64,000 nucleotides of DNA, taken from NCBI RefSeq assembly GCF_963576615.1, contig NC_088712.1, positions 27,805,870 to 27,869,869 on the forward strand, read 5' to 3'. The position numbers and the translations under genes were made by a program. This document shows positions 47,401 to 59,548 of this stretch, piece by piece (the first letter of the stretch is position 1; every line of letters begins with the position of its first letter). The notes below the pieces were generated by a model. That model searched no databases and had not been told where the DNA came from. It was given only the letters and a program-made list of their open reading frames with translations. The stretch is from Watersipora subatra (Eukaryota; Bryozoa; Gymnolaemata; Cheilostomatida; Watersiporidae).

Positions 47401-50400
47401 GAGAAATGCAATATTAGCAGTCAAATGGCACTGCAGTGCAATTGGATAACTGCAATGGTAGCTGTAATGTACTGGGTATGGTTGTTATTATATACAACAA
47501 ATAGCAATAATGAAAGGAAAAGATTATATGTTTATATCTCTCCCCCTGCGATAGGAGAAATGCAATATTCGCCAATATTAGAAGTAAAATACACTGATAT
47601 TATTAGAATAACCAATATTATTAATATAGTAATAATATAAAACCAATGCACAATTTTTTTTATATTTCAAAACGTCATAGCTAACAATATCAAGGAGTTG
47701 TGATATTTATATAGATTTTTAGAAAATCTGTACTAAGTAGTCATTGTTCTGTAGTCATCCAAACTTATAATTAAATATTGTAATAATCTCATAAGGATCG
47801 TTAGAAAAAAATGTCTTCGTCATTTCCTTTGCTTACACTGCGTTGGACATCAGTTAGAATACCAAAGTACTCAAAAGTGTCTAAAATGTCAGTTACTTTG
47901 AAATCGGCAAAAATGAAACGATTTCAGTACTCCTACGTTAATTACAGAAACCTTTGGCGATTCGACAATACTATAGACTGGTGAGATGTGCACGTTATTT
48001 TTTCGTGAAATGCGCACGACTTAATCGTTCTATTCTCTGTCGCTCGGCGTTTCAATTTCCGGTCTTAACTTTGATAAAAGTGAGGCTTAGCAAGTTTTAA
48101 TAACGATTTTCGGCCAAATAAATCTGTCTATTTGTGTATAATCCGATCAGATGGGTAAGTTTTAAGAGACTGTCGACAATTTACAAAGACTTGGTAACAT
48201 ATTTAAATAGGCTTATATGTGTTTTGTATGGTTATTATACTTGAACGACTCTACAAAACGATGGTTAAATTTGTTTATGAGATTCCGAATCGAGGGTTTG
48301 CGACGTTGCTGATGAATTATTTTCGTAAGTTGTGTGCACATGCATTTATCATAAAAACTCTCAAACTTCGCTCCGCTCATTTGATCGTGGGAAAATTTGT
48401 ATAAGTAATACATATATATGTGTATTATATTTACATATAATTTTGCATCATACCTTTTGCACTACAGTTAAAAAAATTGAGTTTGATATTGATGCTTTGT
48501 AATCCCATTAACTAAATGTAAAATCACCATAACAGACACTAAACTACATGAAAGTGGTAAGAAAAAGAGAAACGTTGTTAATACAATTCAGTAATACCAC
48601 AGTGACTTTACAGTCATTAAATTACAAAGTTAAGAGCAGTTTTTTCTTTTTTTAAGAGCTAAAGGAGTGATTTTGAGAAGTCTTGGAATAGATTAGGCAA
48701 TTTACAGGTATTTTACTGTTTGTATAAAGTAAAATCTCCATATTGTAAACGTTTCTGTAGCGGATTATTTACGTTGTAAGAGCGCTTACTGTATATACTA
48801 GTGCTGTAGATGTATTAAAGATGCCGATGCAATGAAGTATTTACAGCGCTCTATGGTCGATCTGCTGTATTCCGTTAGCCATGACATTTTAATAACTTAA
48901 GTATGAAATGCTGTGCATCTCGTACTTCACTAGGTAAGATCTGTGGTTTTTTTTATAACTTGGGCTTAGTGCATTAGACCTAGTGTGTTAGCATAATAAT
49001 GTCAATGAGTAGACAACATGCCTAAGGTGACCAACATGCCTAAATTGACCAACATGCCTAAGGTGACCAGCATGCTTAAGGTGACCAACATGCCTAAGGT
49101 GACCAGCATGCTTAAGGTGACCAACATGCCTAAGGTGACCAGACAAGCAAAGGTGAGAACCTTGATGGTTCCAAGTCCTGCCTACACAGGCTGACATTTG
49201 TTGTCTATACCAGCAGCAGTGCATTTGTTGTCTGTACTGGCAGCAGTGCATTTGTTGTCTGTACCGGCAGCAGTGCATTTGTTGTCTGTACTGACAGCAG
49301 TGCATTTGCTGAAAAAAGTAGCAAGTTGGTTTTTGCTCTTGAACCTTCAGCCTTGACCTTTTGATAAGCAAAGCGTGTCAAGGGTTGTCATTTCTATGCC
49401 TTGAACGTTAGGTGGAAATGACAAATACGCCATTAAATTAATTATTTTTCGGACTAAAAATACAACATGATTGTTGAAAGTATTCTGGGATACGTAACGC
49501 CATTTGGCGATATATTGTCGACTAATCGATCTTCAGCATTATAACGTGTGCTCTAAAATTATCAATACATGTACTATAACTTTATACTAATATACGATAT
49601 ACTACTTTATACATGTACTATATTTTAGTGCTGAAGATTGTCAAGGAAGAATACTTTTCAAGGTGAGATCACTTTGACTGCTCAGTTAAGCCTGGTTCCC
49701 ATATAGGTCGCAAAGCACCGGCGACAGCACCGCAGGCTATTGCGGTGAAATGTGAACCTACACACCGGGTACCGTCGGTAGTTGCCGGCGGTCAACGCAA
49801 GAGTCTAGCGCTGTTCAAATTTCGCGTCAAGCCGAAATCAAAACTTTCCCAAAATGCACTGTACGGATCAAGGTCACCATTATCAAAACGGCATGGCGAG
49901 CGAACATTTTATGTGATTGTTAGCGATGCAGCTTTATGTGAACAGAAACCGCCGAACCTAGCGTCGCAAGCGTTTCGCTGCGCAAGTTACCGCCGTGGTC
50001 TTACAATCGATATGGGAACCAGGCTTTAGGCTACTGTTGTTTCACTAACAGAGACATAATTGATTTTTTTGCTTTGTTTTTCCTCTAATAGGGTCAATAA
50101 TTGTTTTAGTGGCAAAGACAAGACAGATGAGAAGGACACACAGGAATCTTTACAGGTGTGATAATTGGGAGCTTAGAGTCAATAAATGGCATCACAATAG
50201 AGTATCGCATAGATATCGAGTATCAAATAGATATAGAGGATCACATAGATATAGAGTGTCACATTTACCTTGAGTTTGTACGAGTCAGTTTGTATGAAAG
50301 TGTGAAATAACTATTGATTGGCAAACAGAAACTTCTGCTGGCAGAAGACGATGAGGAAAGGTATGACAAGCGCAAGGCAAATCTCAAGGATTCCGTTATC

Positions 50401-53400
50401 GACTCTATAAATGTACTTCTTTCTGAATTAGAAACCAGGTGAGTCGACCGTTCTATTACATCCATGCATGCTTTGAGAATAATAAGTTGTCTTCTACATG
50501 CTGACATTTGCCTGTAGCTCGGACCTCGTCTGCAGACATTCTCTAGAACACATTCAGCACAACGAGGTCATCATCACTCTTGGCAACTCCAGACTCGTGC
50601 AAGCTTTCTTTCAGGTGAGTCTGGCTTATGGGACTACTATTGTAAATGCATTCAGTATTTGACTAAAATAATCTAGTTTTTAATAAATTGTATCTATTCG
50701 TTACTATCGGTTACTACTAGTTACTATCAGTTACCACTAGTTACTATCAGTTACTACTAGTTACTATTAGTTACCACTAGTTACTATCAGTTACTACTAG
50801 TTACTATCAGTTACTACTAGTTACTATCAGTTACTACTAGTTACTATCGGTTACTACTAGTTACTATTAGTTACTACTAGTTACTATTAGTTATTACTAG
50901 TTACTATTAGTTACTACTAGTTACTATTAGTTACTACTAGTTACTATCAGTTGCTACTAGCTACTATCAGTTACCACTAGTGACTATTAGTTTCTACTAG
51001 TTACCATCAGTTGCTACTAGTTACTATCAGCTACTACTAGTTACTATCAGTTTCTACTAGTTACTATCAGTTACCACTAGTGACTATTAGTTTCTACTAG
51101 TTACCATCAGTTGCTACTAGTTTCTATCAGCTACTACTAGTTACTATCAGTTACCACTAGTTACTATCAGTTACTACTAGTTACTATCAATTACTACTAG
51201 TTACTATCAGTTACCACTAGTTACTATTAGTTACTACTAGTTACTATTAGTTACTACTAGTTACTATTAGTTACTACTAGTTACTATTAGTTACTACTAG
51301 TTACTATTAGTTACTACTAGTTACCATCAGTTGCTACTAGTTACTATTAGTTACTACTAGTTACTATTAGTTACTACCAGTTACTATTAGTTACTACTAG
51401 TTACTATTAGTTACTACTAGTTACCATCAGTTGCTACTAGTTACTATCAGTTACTACTAGGTACTATTAGTTACTACTAGTTGCTATCAGTTACCACTAG
51501 TTACTATCAGTTACTAATAGTTACTATCAGTTACTACTAGTTACTATCAGTTACTACTAGTTACTATCAGTTATTACTAGTTACTATCAGTTACTACTTA
51601 TGCAACTGTTACTTTTCTGTCAACAGGCGGCTGCTAAAGAAAAGAAGAAGTTTCAAGTGATAGTTGCTGAAAGTTATCCTAATAACAGAGTAAGTCTAAC
51701 ATAAAGAGGGTCATGTTAGACTTGTGTACAGTTATAGGGGCGTGTACTGTACTTGCATGTTGGCTATAGGGGCGTGAACTGTACTTGCATGTTGACTATA
51801 GGGGCGTGTACTGTACTTGCATGTTGACTATAATAGGGGTGTGTCACACTACTGGACTTGCATGTTGACTATAGAGACATGTACTGTACTTGCATGTTTG
51901 AGTATAAGGGTGTGTACTGTACTTGCATGTTGACTATAGGGGTGTGTACTGTACTTGCATGTTGACTATAGGGGTGTGTACTGTACTTGCATGTTGACTA
52001 TTATAGGGGTGTGTACTGTACTTGCATGTTTGACTATAGGGGTGTGTACTGTACTTGCATGTTGACTATAGGGGTGTGTACTGTACTTGCATGTTTGACT
52101 ATAGGGGTGTGTACTGTACTTGCATGTTGACTATAGGGGCGTGTACTGTACTTGCATGTTGACTATAGGGGCGTGTACTGTACTTGCATGTTGACTATAA
52201 TAGGGGTGTGTCACACTACTGGACTTGCATGTTGACTATAGAGGCATGTACTGTACTTGCATGTTTGAGTATAAGGGTGTGTACTGCACTTGCATGTTGG
52301 CTATAGGGGCGTGTACTGTACTTGCATGTTGACTATAGGGGCGTGTACTGCACTTGCATGTTGACTATAGGGGTGTGTACTGTACTTGCATGTTGACTAT
52401 AGGGGTGTGTACTGTACTTGCATGTTGACTATAGGGGTGTGTACTGTACTTGTATGTTGACTATAGGGGTGTGTACTGTACTTGCATGTTTGAGTATAGG
52501 GGTGTGTACTGTACTGGTATGTTTGACCAAACTTGGTAGTATTTACGATCTAAGTAGCCAGTTGGTGATGTATGAAGCTCTAGTCTTATCAATTGTCTAT
52601 GAGTTGATAGTCTGAGTTACTAAATGTTTCAACCAATCATGGTCTACTTTCAGAATGATTGTTGTTTCTAGTAACAGAGCAGAGATAAATCAATAACAAC
52701 AACTGCTTGTAACGGTGCTGAGGATCACATGTCAGATTAGACTTTGGTTGACAAACTTCACCCATACGTCTCACTATTTGTATGCCAACAAACTCTTTGA
52801 AAGGGTAATGACCAAAGAGATATGAGTTAGGGTAGTCCGTTACCTGTAAGAGATATGAGTGAGGGTGGTCCCTCATCCGTCTCTGCAATTATTTATCTTT
52901 ATTTCATTGCACAAATGAAAATTATAAACAGATATATAAATAAGGTTATTCATGCATCATCAACTGGCTGGTTGAGAACAGAGTTGTTTCTTGAGTTGTG
53001 ACCAAATATACATGTACATGCACATTTTAGCCTGTTACAAGAAGAATAGTGTTTCAAATGGCCTGAAATTTAGTGATTATATGTAACAACTTTTACGGCA
53101 TAAATACAATTAACATTTATGTAGTTATTGTTCAACTATTTTAACTTATGTGGTCTTTGTTAACTATGTTAACTTATGTGGTCTCTATTAATTATGTTAG
53201 CTTATGTGGTCTTTGTTAATTATGTTAACTTATGTGGTCTTTGTTAACTATGTTAGCTTATGTGGTCTCTGTTAACTATGTTAACTTATGAGATCTTTGT
53301 TAACCATGTTAACTTATTTGTTATAGAAACATAGTAGGAGGTGTCATGGAAACATTGTGAATAAATCTTGGCCTATGTTAGCATGACACATATACGTAAA

Positions 53401-56400
53401 TGTTTCATAGGGTCACCTTCTTGCCAAGGCCCTCGTAGAGTTGGGCATCAAGACAACGCTTATTGGCGACGCGGCCATCTTTGCAATGATGTCTCGCTGC
53501 AATAAAGTTATTATCGGGACTCAATCAGTGATGGCGGATGGAGGGTAAGGAAATATCATCTCTCTTTTATTTATGGAATCGGAGTTACTTTCCCATTACG
53601 TGCAATTGCCATTTGTATTGCCATTAGCGTTCGAAAATGCTCGTTTTTAATTTTTTTAAATTGTTTTTTTGCATTGATCATAAACAATTTGAAATTTGTT
53701 AATAATGAAGAAAATATAAAAATACATATGTAAATATTTTACTAATTATTAGCGATGAAAGTAGTGATGCAGGCTCCAATGTACAATAGCATGACTAATC
53801 AAGGTGCTGGGCTTCAAAGTCAGCAAGCAAACGTCAGAGTTGGCTACCCCTGATTATCCAACAGATACTGCTTCAGTGTCATTCTATATTTAGCAATACA
53901 AAAACACAGAGATAAACAGGAAGGCTGACCCAGACCTCAGACACCTGCTATGAGACTTGTATTTTGTGACAGTTGTGAGACCTGTCGCTTGTGTAGATCA
54001 TATGCAAGCAAATAAATGTATTGCGAGACACACCATTGAGAGAAGAGATGTTTCATTCTGTTCGTTTGGTCTGAGACCGGAGGTATAATCACTGTTGGCT
54101 GATTGTTAACTGACTGGGGGTCGGCAGGGACCGGCTGGTTTGTTATTAGTTGTAGTACAGCCATAAGGTTGATCAGTGATCATATTCAATGCTAAGTATC
54201 AGTCCACCTTGAGTTTGGTCTGTAACTATGATGACATCCATTAGTTGTGTTATGGTAGTAACAGAAGTGTATCGCAGAGGTTTATGACTGTCATATAGCA
54301 GGTAATATATTGGATATACAGAGTTGATGTATTCGATGGGCGAAGGTAATGTATCAGTCATACAGGGGTACTGTATGTCATATGGAGCTGTTACGCAATG
54401 ATTATACAGAGGTTGTGTAACAGTAATTAAGAGTTAATGTGCTTCCATTGGTCATATAAAAGTAATATAACAGTCATATAGCGGTAATAGAGAAGTTCTG
54501 TTGCAATATTTTAGGATTAGTATAGTAGTGAGTTACATAGTTACTAGTAATAGTGGTAATTTACATTATAACTAGTAATCACTATGATCTATCTGCAACG
54601 CAAAAGTATTTCTTACATTCAGTGAACAAACGCTGGTGGACTTTTGGAGGAGATATCTAGTCCTCGTTTCCTGATTGTCTCAAACATTTGAAGGGAGTCC
54701 CTTCATTTATTTGTTTCTGGCCTCTGAGTAGCTCGGTCATTTTTAGTAAGAGGCATGGGAAGACAATTCACATGTTTCTCTGTAGTACTTGTATTTTGTT
54801 AATAAGTAGTTGGTGAATTGCAGGTTGAAAGCATTGAGTGGGACGCACACGCTGGCCCTAGCTGCCTCCCACTACTCGGTGCCTGTGAGTATCCTTTAGC
54901 ATCTCCATTTTTTCCTTTTTCTTTTCCCTATTTATATGATCCTCTAGGTTCTCTCCTTGTACATCTCTATGGATGGTTCTCTAGTTTTCTTCCTTGTTGT
55001 TCTATGATTGTCCAAGTTAGATTTTTGTACACATGTCTATGGTTCTCCAGGTTTTTATTCTATTCATCTATACTCCAGCCTACTCATTCCCTTGTCTATG
55101 TTCTTATAGACTGTACTATTGACTGTACTATTGACCATACTATTGGCCGTACTAATGATCATACTATTGACCATACTACTGACCGTACTACTGGCCGTAC
55201 TATTGACCAAACTATTGACCGTACTACTGGCCGTACTACTGACCCTACTGCTGACCCTACTACTGACCCTACTACTGACTGTACTACTGACCGTACTACT
55301 GATCGTACTACTGACTGTACTGTTGACTGTACTACTGACTGTACTACTGACCGTACTGTTGACCTTACTACTGACCGTACTACTGACTGTACTGTTGACT
55401 GCACTACTGACTACTACTAACTGCACTACTGACCATACTACTGACCGTACTATTGACCGTACTATTGACCGTAGTACTGACCGTACTACTGGCTGTACTA
55501 TTGACCTCACTATTGATCGTACTACTGACCGTACTACTGACTACTGTTGACTGTACTACTGACTGTACTACTGACCGTACTGTTGACCTTACTACTGACC
55601 GTACTACTGACTGTACTGTTGACTGCACTACTGACTGTACTACTAACTGCACTACTGACCGTAGTACTGGCCGTACTTCTGACTGTACTATTGACCGTAC
55701 TCTTGACCGTACTACTGACCGTAGTACTGACCATACTACTGGCTGTACTATTGACCACACTATTGATCGTACTACTGACCGTACTACTGGCCATACTACT
55801 GATTACTACTGACTGTACTACTGACTGTACTACTGACCGTACTACCGACCGTACTACTGACTACTGTTGGCTGTACTACTGACTGTACTGTTGACTGTAC
55901 TACTGACTGTACTACTGACTACTGTTGACTGTACTGTTGACCGTACTACTGACTGTACTACTGACCCTACTGCTGACCCTACTACTGACCCTACTACTGA
56001 CCGTACTACTGGCCATATTACTGACTACTACTGACCGTATTACTGACTCTACTACTGACCGTACTATTGACTGTACTGCTGACTGTACTACTGACCATAC
56101 TACTGACCCTACTACTGACCCTACTACTGTCCGTACTACTGTCCGTACTACTGACTACTGTTGACTGTACTACTGACTGTACTACTGACTGTACTACTGA
56201 CTGCACTACTGACTACTACTGACCGTACTATCTCCTGCCCCACATACTGATTGTACAGCTGGCTGCTACTTCTGTACTGTGCTCTGCGCTTTTCACTATG
56301 ATTATAAAATGTTTTTTGGAACATGCTTCAAATTAATTGCTAAATAGCGAAATCTTTCTGATTTTATGTTATCTGTTGTCACCTGTCATCAGTAACTCTG

Positions 56401-58929
56401 TCTCTTAGATGCTGGTACTCGCCCCCATGTACAAGCTGACTCCACAGCACCTTAGCGCCTACCAAGATGACTTTAACCACACAGTCTCTCCGCACCACGT
56501 AATGCCCTACAGCTCAGGGGAGATTCTCAGTCACATTAACATCTCCTGCCCACTCTATGACTATGTACCTCCTCGTCTCGTCACTCTCTACGCAACCAAC
56601 ATGTGAGTAGAAGGGGTGAAATACACATATTTCTGCTAAATACTGTACTAATACTATATGTACATGTAAGTATAATATATTTATTATATTATATAAATTC
56701 TTTATTATATATAATATATATTATAAATATATATATAGTAAATTGTACTGTATACTATTTAGTATATGGTATAGTTATATTACTATACCATATGTAGTAT
56801 ATAGTGCAGTTATATAGTATATTCCGTATATAGATATACTGGTTGAATGCCTGGTGTTGCTCGGGTAATAAAAAAGTCTTTGGACAGAAATTTGATTTGT
56901 ATTTAACATATAACAAAATTTACCATTCTAACATTCAAACTACATATCATGAGAGAAGTGTTTTGTGTGGTTGAAATAAATTAAGAGAAAAATAAAAACA
57001 ACTGCAAAGGTTTTAAAACTTTGTCAAACAATTGTAACTTTCAAGCTGTTAGCCAGGCACATTGCCAATGGAAAATTCTAGTAAGCTGCTTAATAAGATA
57101 GGCTTCTAATGGCGGTAAGCCATGACTTTATGTCTGCATTGTTGTCCAGCTACAACTATTTTAATAATTGCTCTAGCCGGACAATCAAACCTAGAACACA
57201 CATACGGACATTCTTTGAGAAATATATATATATAGATACTAGATGAATGCCCGACATCGCACAGGTAATAAAAACAGTTTATAAACAGTGGCAGGTAATG
57301 AAGTTGCTATTGGCTAATTTAAGTCAGTTAGTATACATAGCGGTGAGAGCAAGCTTTAGTGACATTGCGCGTAACACAGCGTTGTTATGCGTGTTTCAAC
57401 CCAGATAATGACTGTCTCCCCAATGAATCCACTGTATCCTGTGTAGCTTAATGAGTTAGTTTGTCGCCTAATGAACGGGAAGTTCCCAGAACAAATCCTC
57501 TGTGTTGTGGATTTTTAATTACATAAAACAAAACGTGAGATTTATACATATAGACATAACTGCATATACTGAATATTATAAAGTATAATTTAGACTAATG
57601 ATGCTTACTGGCGGTAAGCTCGGGTTTTTTTTTTTCAACTCAAACTGCTTTCATGGCAATAATCCATGAATTCATTCATCGATGACAATTGTCCTTAATG
57701 CGTGTGGAGACTTATTTTAGAGTTTCCAATCAAATAGATGGATGCACTTATATGGAAAATAAAAGTGCTAAGATTTCCAATCGTGCTCAGCGTTGCTTGA
57801 AGTTGCTTTTTCACATAAAATAAGCCTTTTCAACATCACAGAACACCACTCTTACTACAGTAAAGATTATTCTGCAAACCCTGATGGCGGTTGGATTAGT
57901 GCAGTCGATGAGGATAGTATGCAAAACTGATTATCGTGAGTTCGAGTCCTGCACATGGCAATCTTTTATGAAGCAATCATTTTATTTGTTATTTCTTCAG
58001 CTCGATGTTGTATCAAGCAAGATTACTTTATGAGTGTACAGATAGATAGCTCCTTCTTGCTACATGTGAAGCATATGGGCAGTATAATTCGAGTCATTTA
58101 TTACACTACTGTTTCTTCCCGGTGTCTACGAGAGACATATAAAAGGTGTAAAGCTCATCAACAATGTATAACTGTCAATAAATTGCATTGCAGCACTCCA
58201 ACCAGTTACACATAGATTATGTGAGGGGATGGTATAATCTCAGCATTGTTTATTGTTGTAAGAAAGGGCAACTCTTTTAAAAGGAAAATTTGCTTTTATG
58301 TTGAAAGTTGCGAATCTTCATAGATGTTGTTTTTAATGATCAGTTGCTGGAAAGATCTTGTTTCGCTGAACAGTGTTGCGAATTTACTAAAACAAATCCT
58401 TGTACTAGCTACAGACTAAATGTTTGCTCATCAAGTATTCATGGTTGTTAATATTAGAAACAACTGGCTCATACTATGAAACTGGTTGCGCTCACCGTTT
58501 TGGCTTTGCTTGAAGGAATTTGCTCAAGTTTAAGACTGTTGATGCAATTAAATAATTATATATTTATTTTTGTAAAAAGTTTTAGCCAATCATAACTACA
58601 GTTTTAAAAAATCAATAATTTAAGTTATTTTAGAATATAATAATTCCAGCCGCAGCAGCGCAAGCTAGAAAACACAATCTCCTTCCAAATGAATTAAACT
58701 GGTTCAAACATAATTTCCAATCAAAAGTTCTTAGTTTCTCAAAAACGTTTTTTTGAAGCATTTGAAATTACATGTTAATAGATGCCTGGTCTCACATATA
58801 TGTTTTCTTTGTAGAGGCGGCTACTCTCCACCCTACATATACAGACTCCTAGCTGATCTCTACCACCAGGATGATTATAATCTACAGTTGAGTAGCCAAT
58901 CAGATTTTTCCGCTAACGTGACTAGCTAG
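44412..58929 (+). CDS. EIF2B2: Translation initiation factor eIF2B subunit beta (first exon not found)
   Basis: eIF2B is the cytoplasmic GDP/GTP exchange factor for eIF2; beta is one of its regulatory subunits (with alpha and delta) that sense phosphorylated eIF2-alpha. Eleven exons join in consistent phase: 44412-44498, 46592-46674, 49629-49662, 50093-50156, 50329-50438, 50518-50614, 51627-51689, 53411-53544, 54824-54884, 56409-56602, 58815-58929 (TAG at 58927). Diagnostic segments include [95 protein letters not shown] and [17 protein letters not shown], which form the Rossmann-like C-terminal domain of the family. About 347 residues are present against about 350 in vertebrates, so only a short N-terminus is missing; its exon would end in phase 2. 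Introns carry six or more minisatellites and a MITE. The C-terminus continues some 15 residues past the usual family end. Confidence 0.95.
44556..44580. repeat. 25-bp perfect palindrome
   Basis: GTACTAGATATA-T-TATATCTAGTAC, followed by related CTAGATATA/TATATCTAG words to about 44660. It lies between a splice donor and the 37-bp array. Confidence 0.85.
44653..46321. repeat. 37-bp minisatellite, about 45 copies
   Basis: The unit contains ATATATCAGCTCTCAATACA then TTGCATCATCTTATAAG. Two sub-types (TATCAGC / TATTGGC, and CATCTTAT / CATATTAT) alternate irregularly. It fills most of the eIF2B-beta intron 44499-46591. Confidence 0.95.
46675..49012 (+). other. eIF2B-beta intron, mostly featureless
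   Basis: An AT microsatellite lies around 47265-47325. The rest shows no supported feature. Short frames at 48213-48413 on both strands look random. Confidence 0.45.
49013..49139. repeat. 18-bp minisatellite, 7 copies
   Basis: The unit CAACATGCCTAAGGTGAC alternates with CAGCATGCTTAAGGTGAC, giving a 36-bp higher-order pattern. In an eIF2B-beta intron. Confidence 0.92.
49195..49308. repeat. 27-bp minisatellite, 4 copies
   Basis: The unit CATTTGTTGTCTGTACCGGC plus AGCAGTG is repeated four times and then breaks off. With the 18-bp array next to it, both being multiples of 3, it produces a spurious 127-codon minus-strand frame. Confidence 0.92.
49629..49662 (+). CDS. EIF2B2: 34-nt micro-exon of eIF2B-beta
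   Basis: Bounded by TATTTTAG and AG|GTGAGA, it carries phases 1 and 2. With its neighbours it encodes [12 protein letters not shown], matching the conserved RRVLKIIREEY region of the family. Without it the frame between 46674 and 50093 would break. Confidence 0.9.
49689..50025. mobile_element. MITE with TTA target duplication (PIF/Harbinger-like)
   Basis: The terminal inverted repeat AGCCTGGTTCCCATAT is exact at both ends, with TTA flanking both sides (49686-49688, 50026-50028). The interior is markedly more GC- and CpG-rich than the surrounding intron. A 3-bp TWA duplication fits PIF/Harbinger MITEs. The right end is about 65 bp before the exon at 50093. An internal 94-codon frame is not a recognised protein. 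Confidence 0.85.
50694..51599. repeat. 20-bp minisatellite, about 45 copies
   Basis: The unit TTACTATCAGTTACTACTAG contains two near-identical 10-bp halves and varies at a few positions (ATTAG, CCACTAG, GCTACTAG). A 100-bp block with TTTCTACTAG is repeated near 50990 and 51090. It lies in the eIF2B-beta intron 50615-51626. Confidence 0.95.
51733..52523. repeat. 32-bp minisatellite, about 25 copies
   Basis: The unit contains TTGACTATAGGGGTGTGTAC then TGTACTTGCATG. A distinctive variant group (GTGTCACACTACTGGACTT, GAGTATAAGGG) occurs at about 51831 and again at 52198, indicating block duplication of about 367 bp. Confidence 0.95.
53129..53318. repeat. 28-bp minisatellite, about 7 copies
   Basis: The unit TTAACTATGTTAACTTATGT plus GGTCTTTG, with small variation, ends about 90 bp before the exon at 53411. 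Confidence 0.9.
53545..54823 (+). other. eIF2B-beta intron without clear feature
   Basis: Words such as CATATA and GTAAT..GTCAT recur loosely between 54290 and 54510, but no regular period is visible. No coding signal. Confidence 0.45.
55108..56230. repeat. 12-bp minisatellite, about 93 copies
   Basis: The unit ACTACTGACCGT has many variants (GACTGT, GACCCT, GGCCGT, ATTGACC). Because 12 is a multiple of 3, all frames stay open over long stretches and give TDRT-, LLTV- and SSTV-type low-complexity frames. It lies in the eIF2B-beta intron 54885-56408. Confidence 0.96.
56828..57236 (-). repeat. tRNA-related dispersed repeat family, complete-looking short copy
   Basis: On the minus strand it starts near 57236 with an AT run and TTTCTCAAAGAATGTCCGTA, then TTGTCCGGCTAGAGC, then AGTTGTAGCTGGACAAC. 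It ends with the family tail (CCTTTGCAGTTGTTTTTAT, TTTCTGTCCAAAGACTTT, TTATTACCCGAGCAACACCA). A second copy abuts it on the right. Confidence 0.65.
57237..57975 (-). repeat. tRNA-related dispersed repeat, second tandem copy
   Basis: It begins (in plus sense) with the complemented family terminus ACTAGATGAATGCCCGACAT. It ends with a tRNA-like segment at 57895-57960 (GGATTAGTGCAGTCGATGAG A-box-like; GAGTTCGAGTCCTG, a good B box). The middle differs from the other copies. Confidence 0.55.
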
Positions 58930-59488
58930 TTACCTGTTTGTACATGTCAAATCAGCTTGTCATAGCTAATGACAACCTGTTGGCTGGTTATCAACAACTA
59001 TCTTTGGTTTCTCATCCTTGTGTCATGATTTAGGGAAATGTTTGCATCAGAAAACCAACTCTCTGATTTTATGCATGAATTCGTGAGTGGTATTGCCATA
59101 TGTTGACTCAGCATGAAAAGACAACACTTAGCAGTCTCCTATTTATCAAGAGAGCACAATCCTAAAAGGTGAACTACAAACTCTCAAGTAGTTTATTGGA
59201 TCTCTTTAATTTTTGGCGTTCATGCTTTTAGGTTTGAATCTTGTCTATGTAATATACATCAATTGGCTATTTTCATTTGTAAAAGGAATATGGTGATTGG
59301 ATTCTAGCTCTCGCATTTTGGCGCTTGATTGGTCTAGCTATTACAAATCGTGCCTGATTGGCCTAGCTATTACTAGCTATTAAAAGTTTTGCTGTTGATA
59401 ATGGTATTCCCTGTAAATGCTCAGTAGTCAGTTAGCAGAAATAACCGGAAGTGTGTTATAATAGAGAGGGTAACTCATCAATATACAT

Positions 59489-59494
59489 ATTAAA
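59489..59494 (+). terminator. Candidate variant poly(A) signal (ATTAAA) of eIF2B-beta
   Basis: It lies 560 bp after the eIF2B-beta stop. No closer AATAAA was seen. If used, the 3' end would reach the 3' end of the convergent D8C gene. Confidence 0.3.
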
Positions 59495-59519
59495 CACTAA
59501 AAGTAGATGGTTTAATAGG

Positions 59520-59525
59520 TTTATT
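59520..59525 (-). terminator. Poly(A) signal of the D8C mucin gene
   Basis: AATAAA on the minus strand, 24 bp beyond the stop codon at 59549. This gives a very short 3' UTR. Confidence 0.6.
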
Positions 59526-59548
59526 GATAAGACATCAAAGATAAAGCA

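Noticed and set aside
48988-49371. 127-codon minus-strand frame with HCCQYRQQM and GHLRHV repeats
   Set aside because: Produced by the adjacent 27- and 18-bp arrays in an eIF2B-beta intron; no start context or family.
49745-50029. 94-codon frame in the GC-rich intron segment
   Set aside because: It lies within a MITE defined by inverted ends and TTA duplications; no protein similarity.
54818-55420. 200-codon plus-strand frame [13 protein letters not shown]...
   Set aside because: It reads the eIF2B-beta exon at 54824 in the wrong frame and runs on into the 12-bp array. The correct frame encodes [15 protein letters not shown] and ends at a GTGAGT donor.
55064-56206. Many overlapping low-complexity frames (TDRT, LLTV and SSTV repeats) on both strands
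   Set aside because: They follow automatically from a 12-bp repeat without stops and lie in an intron.
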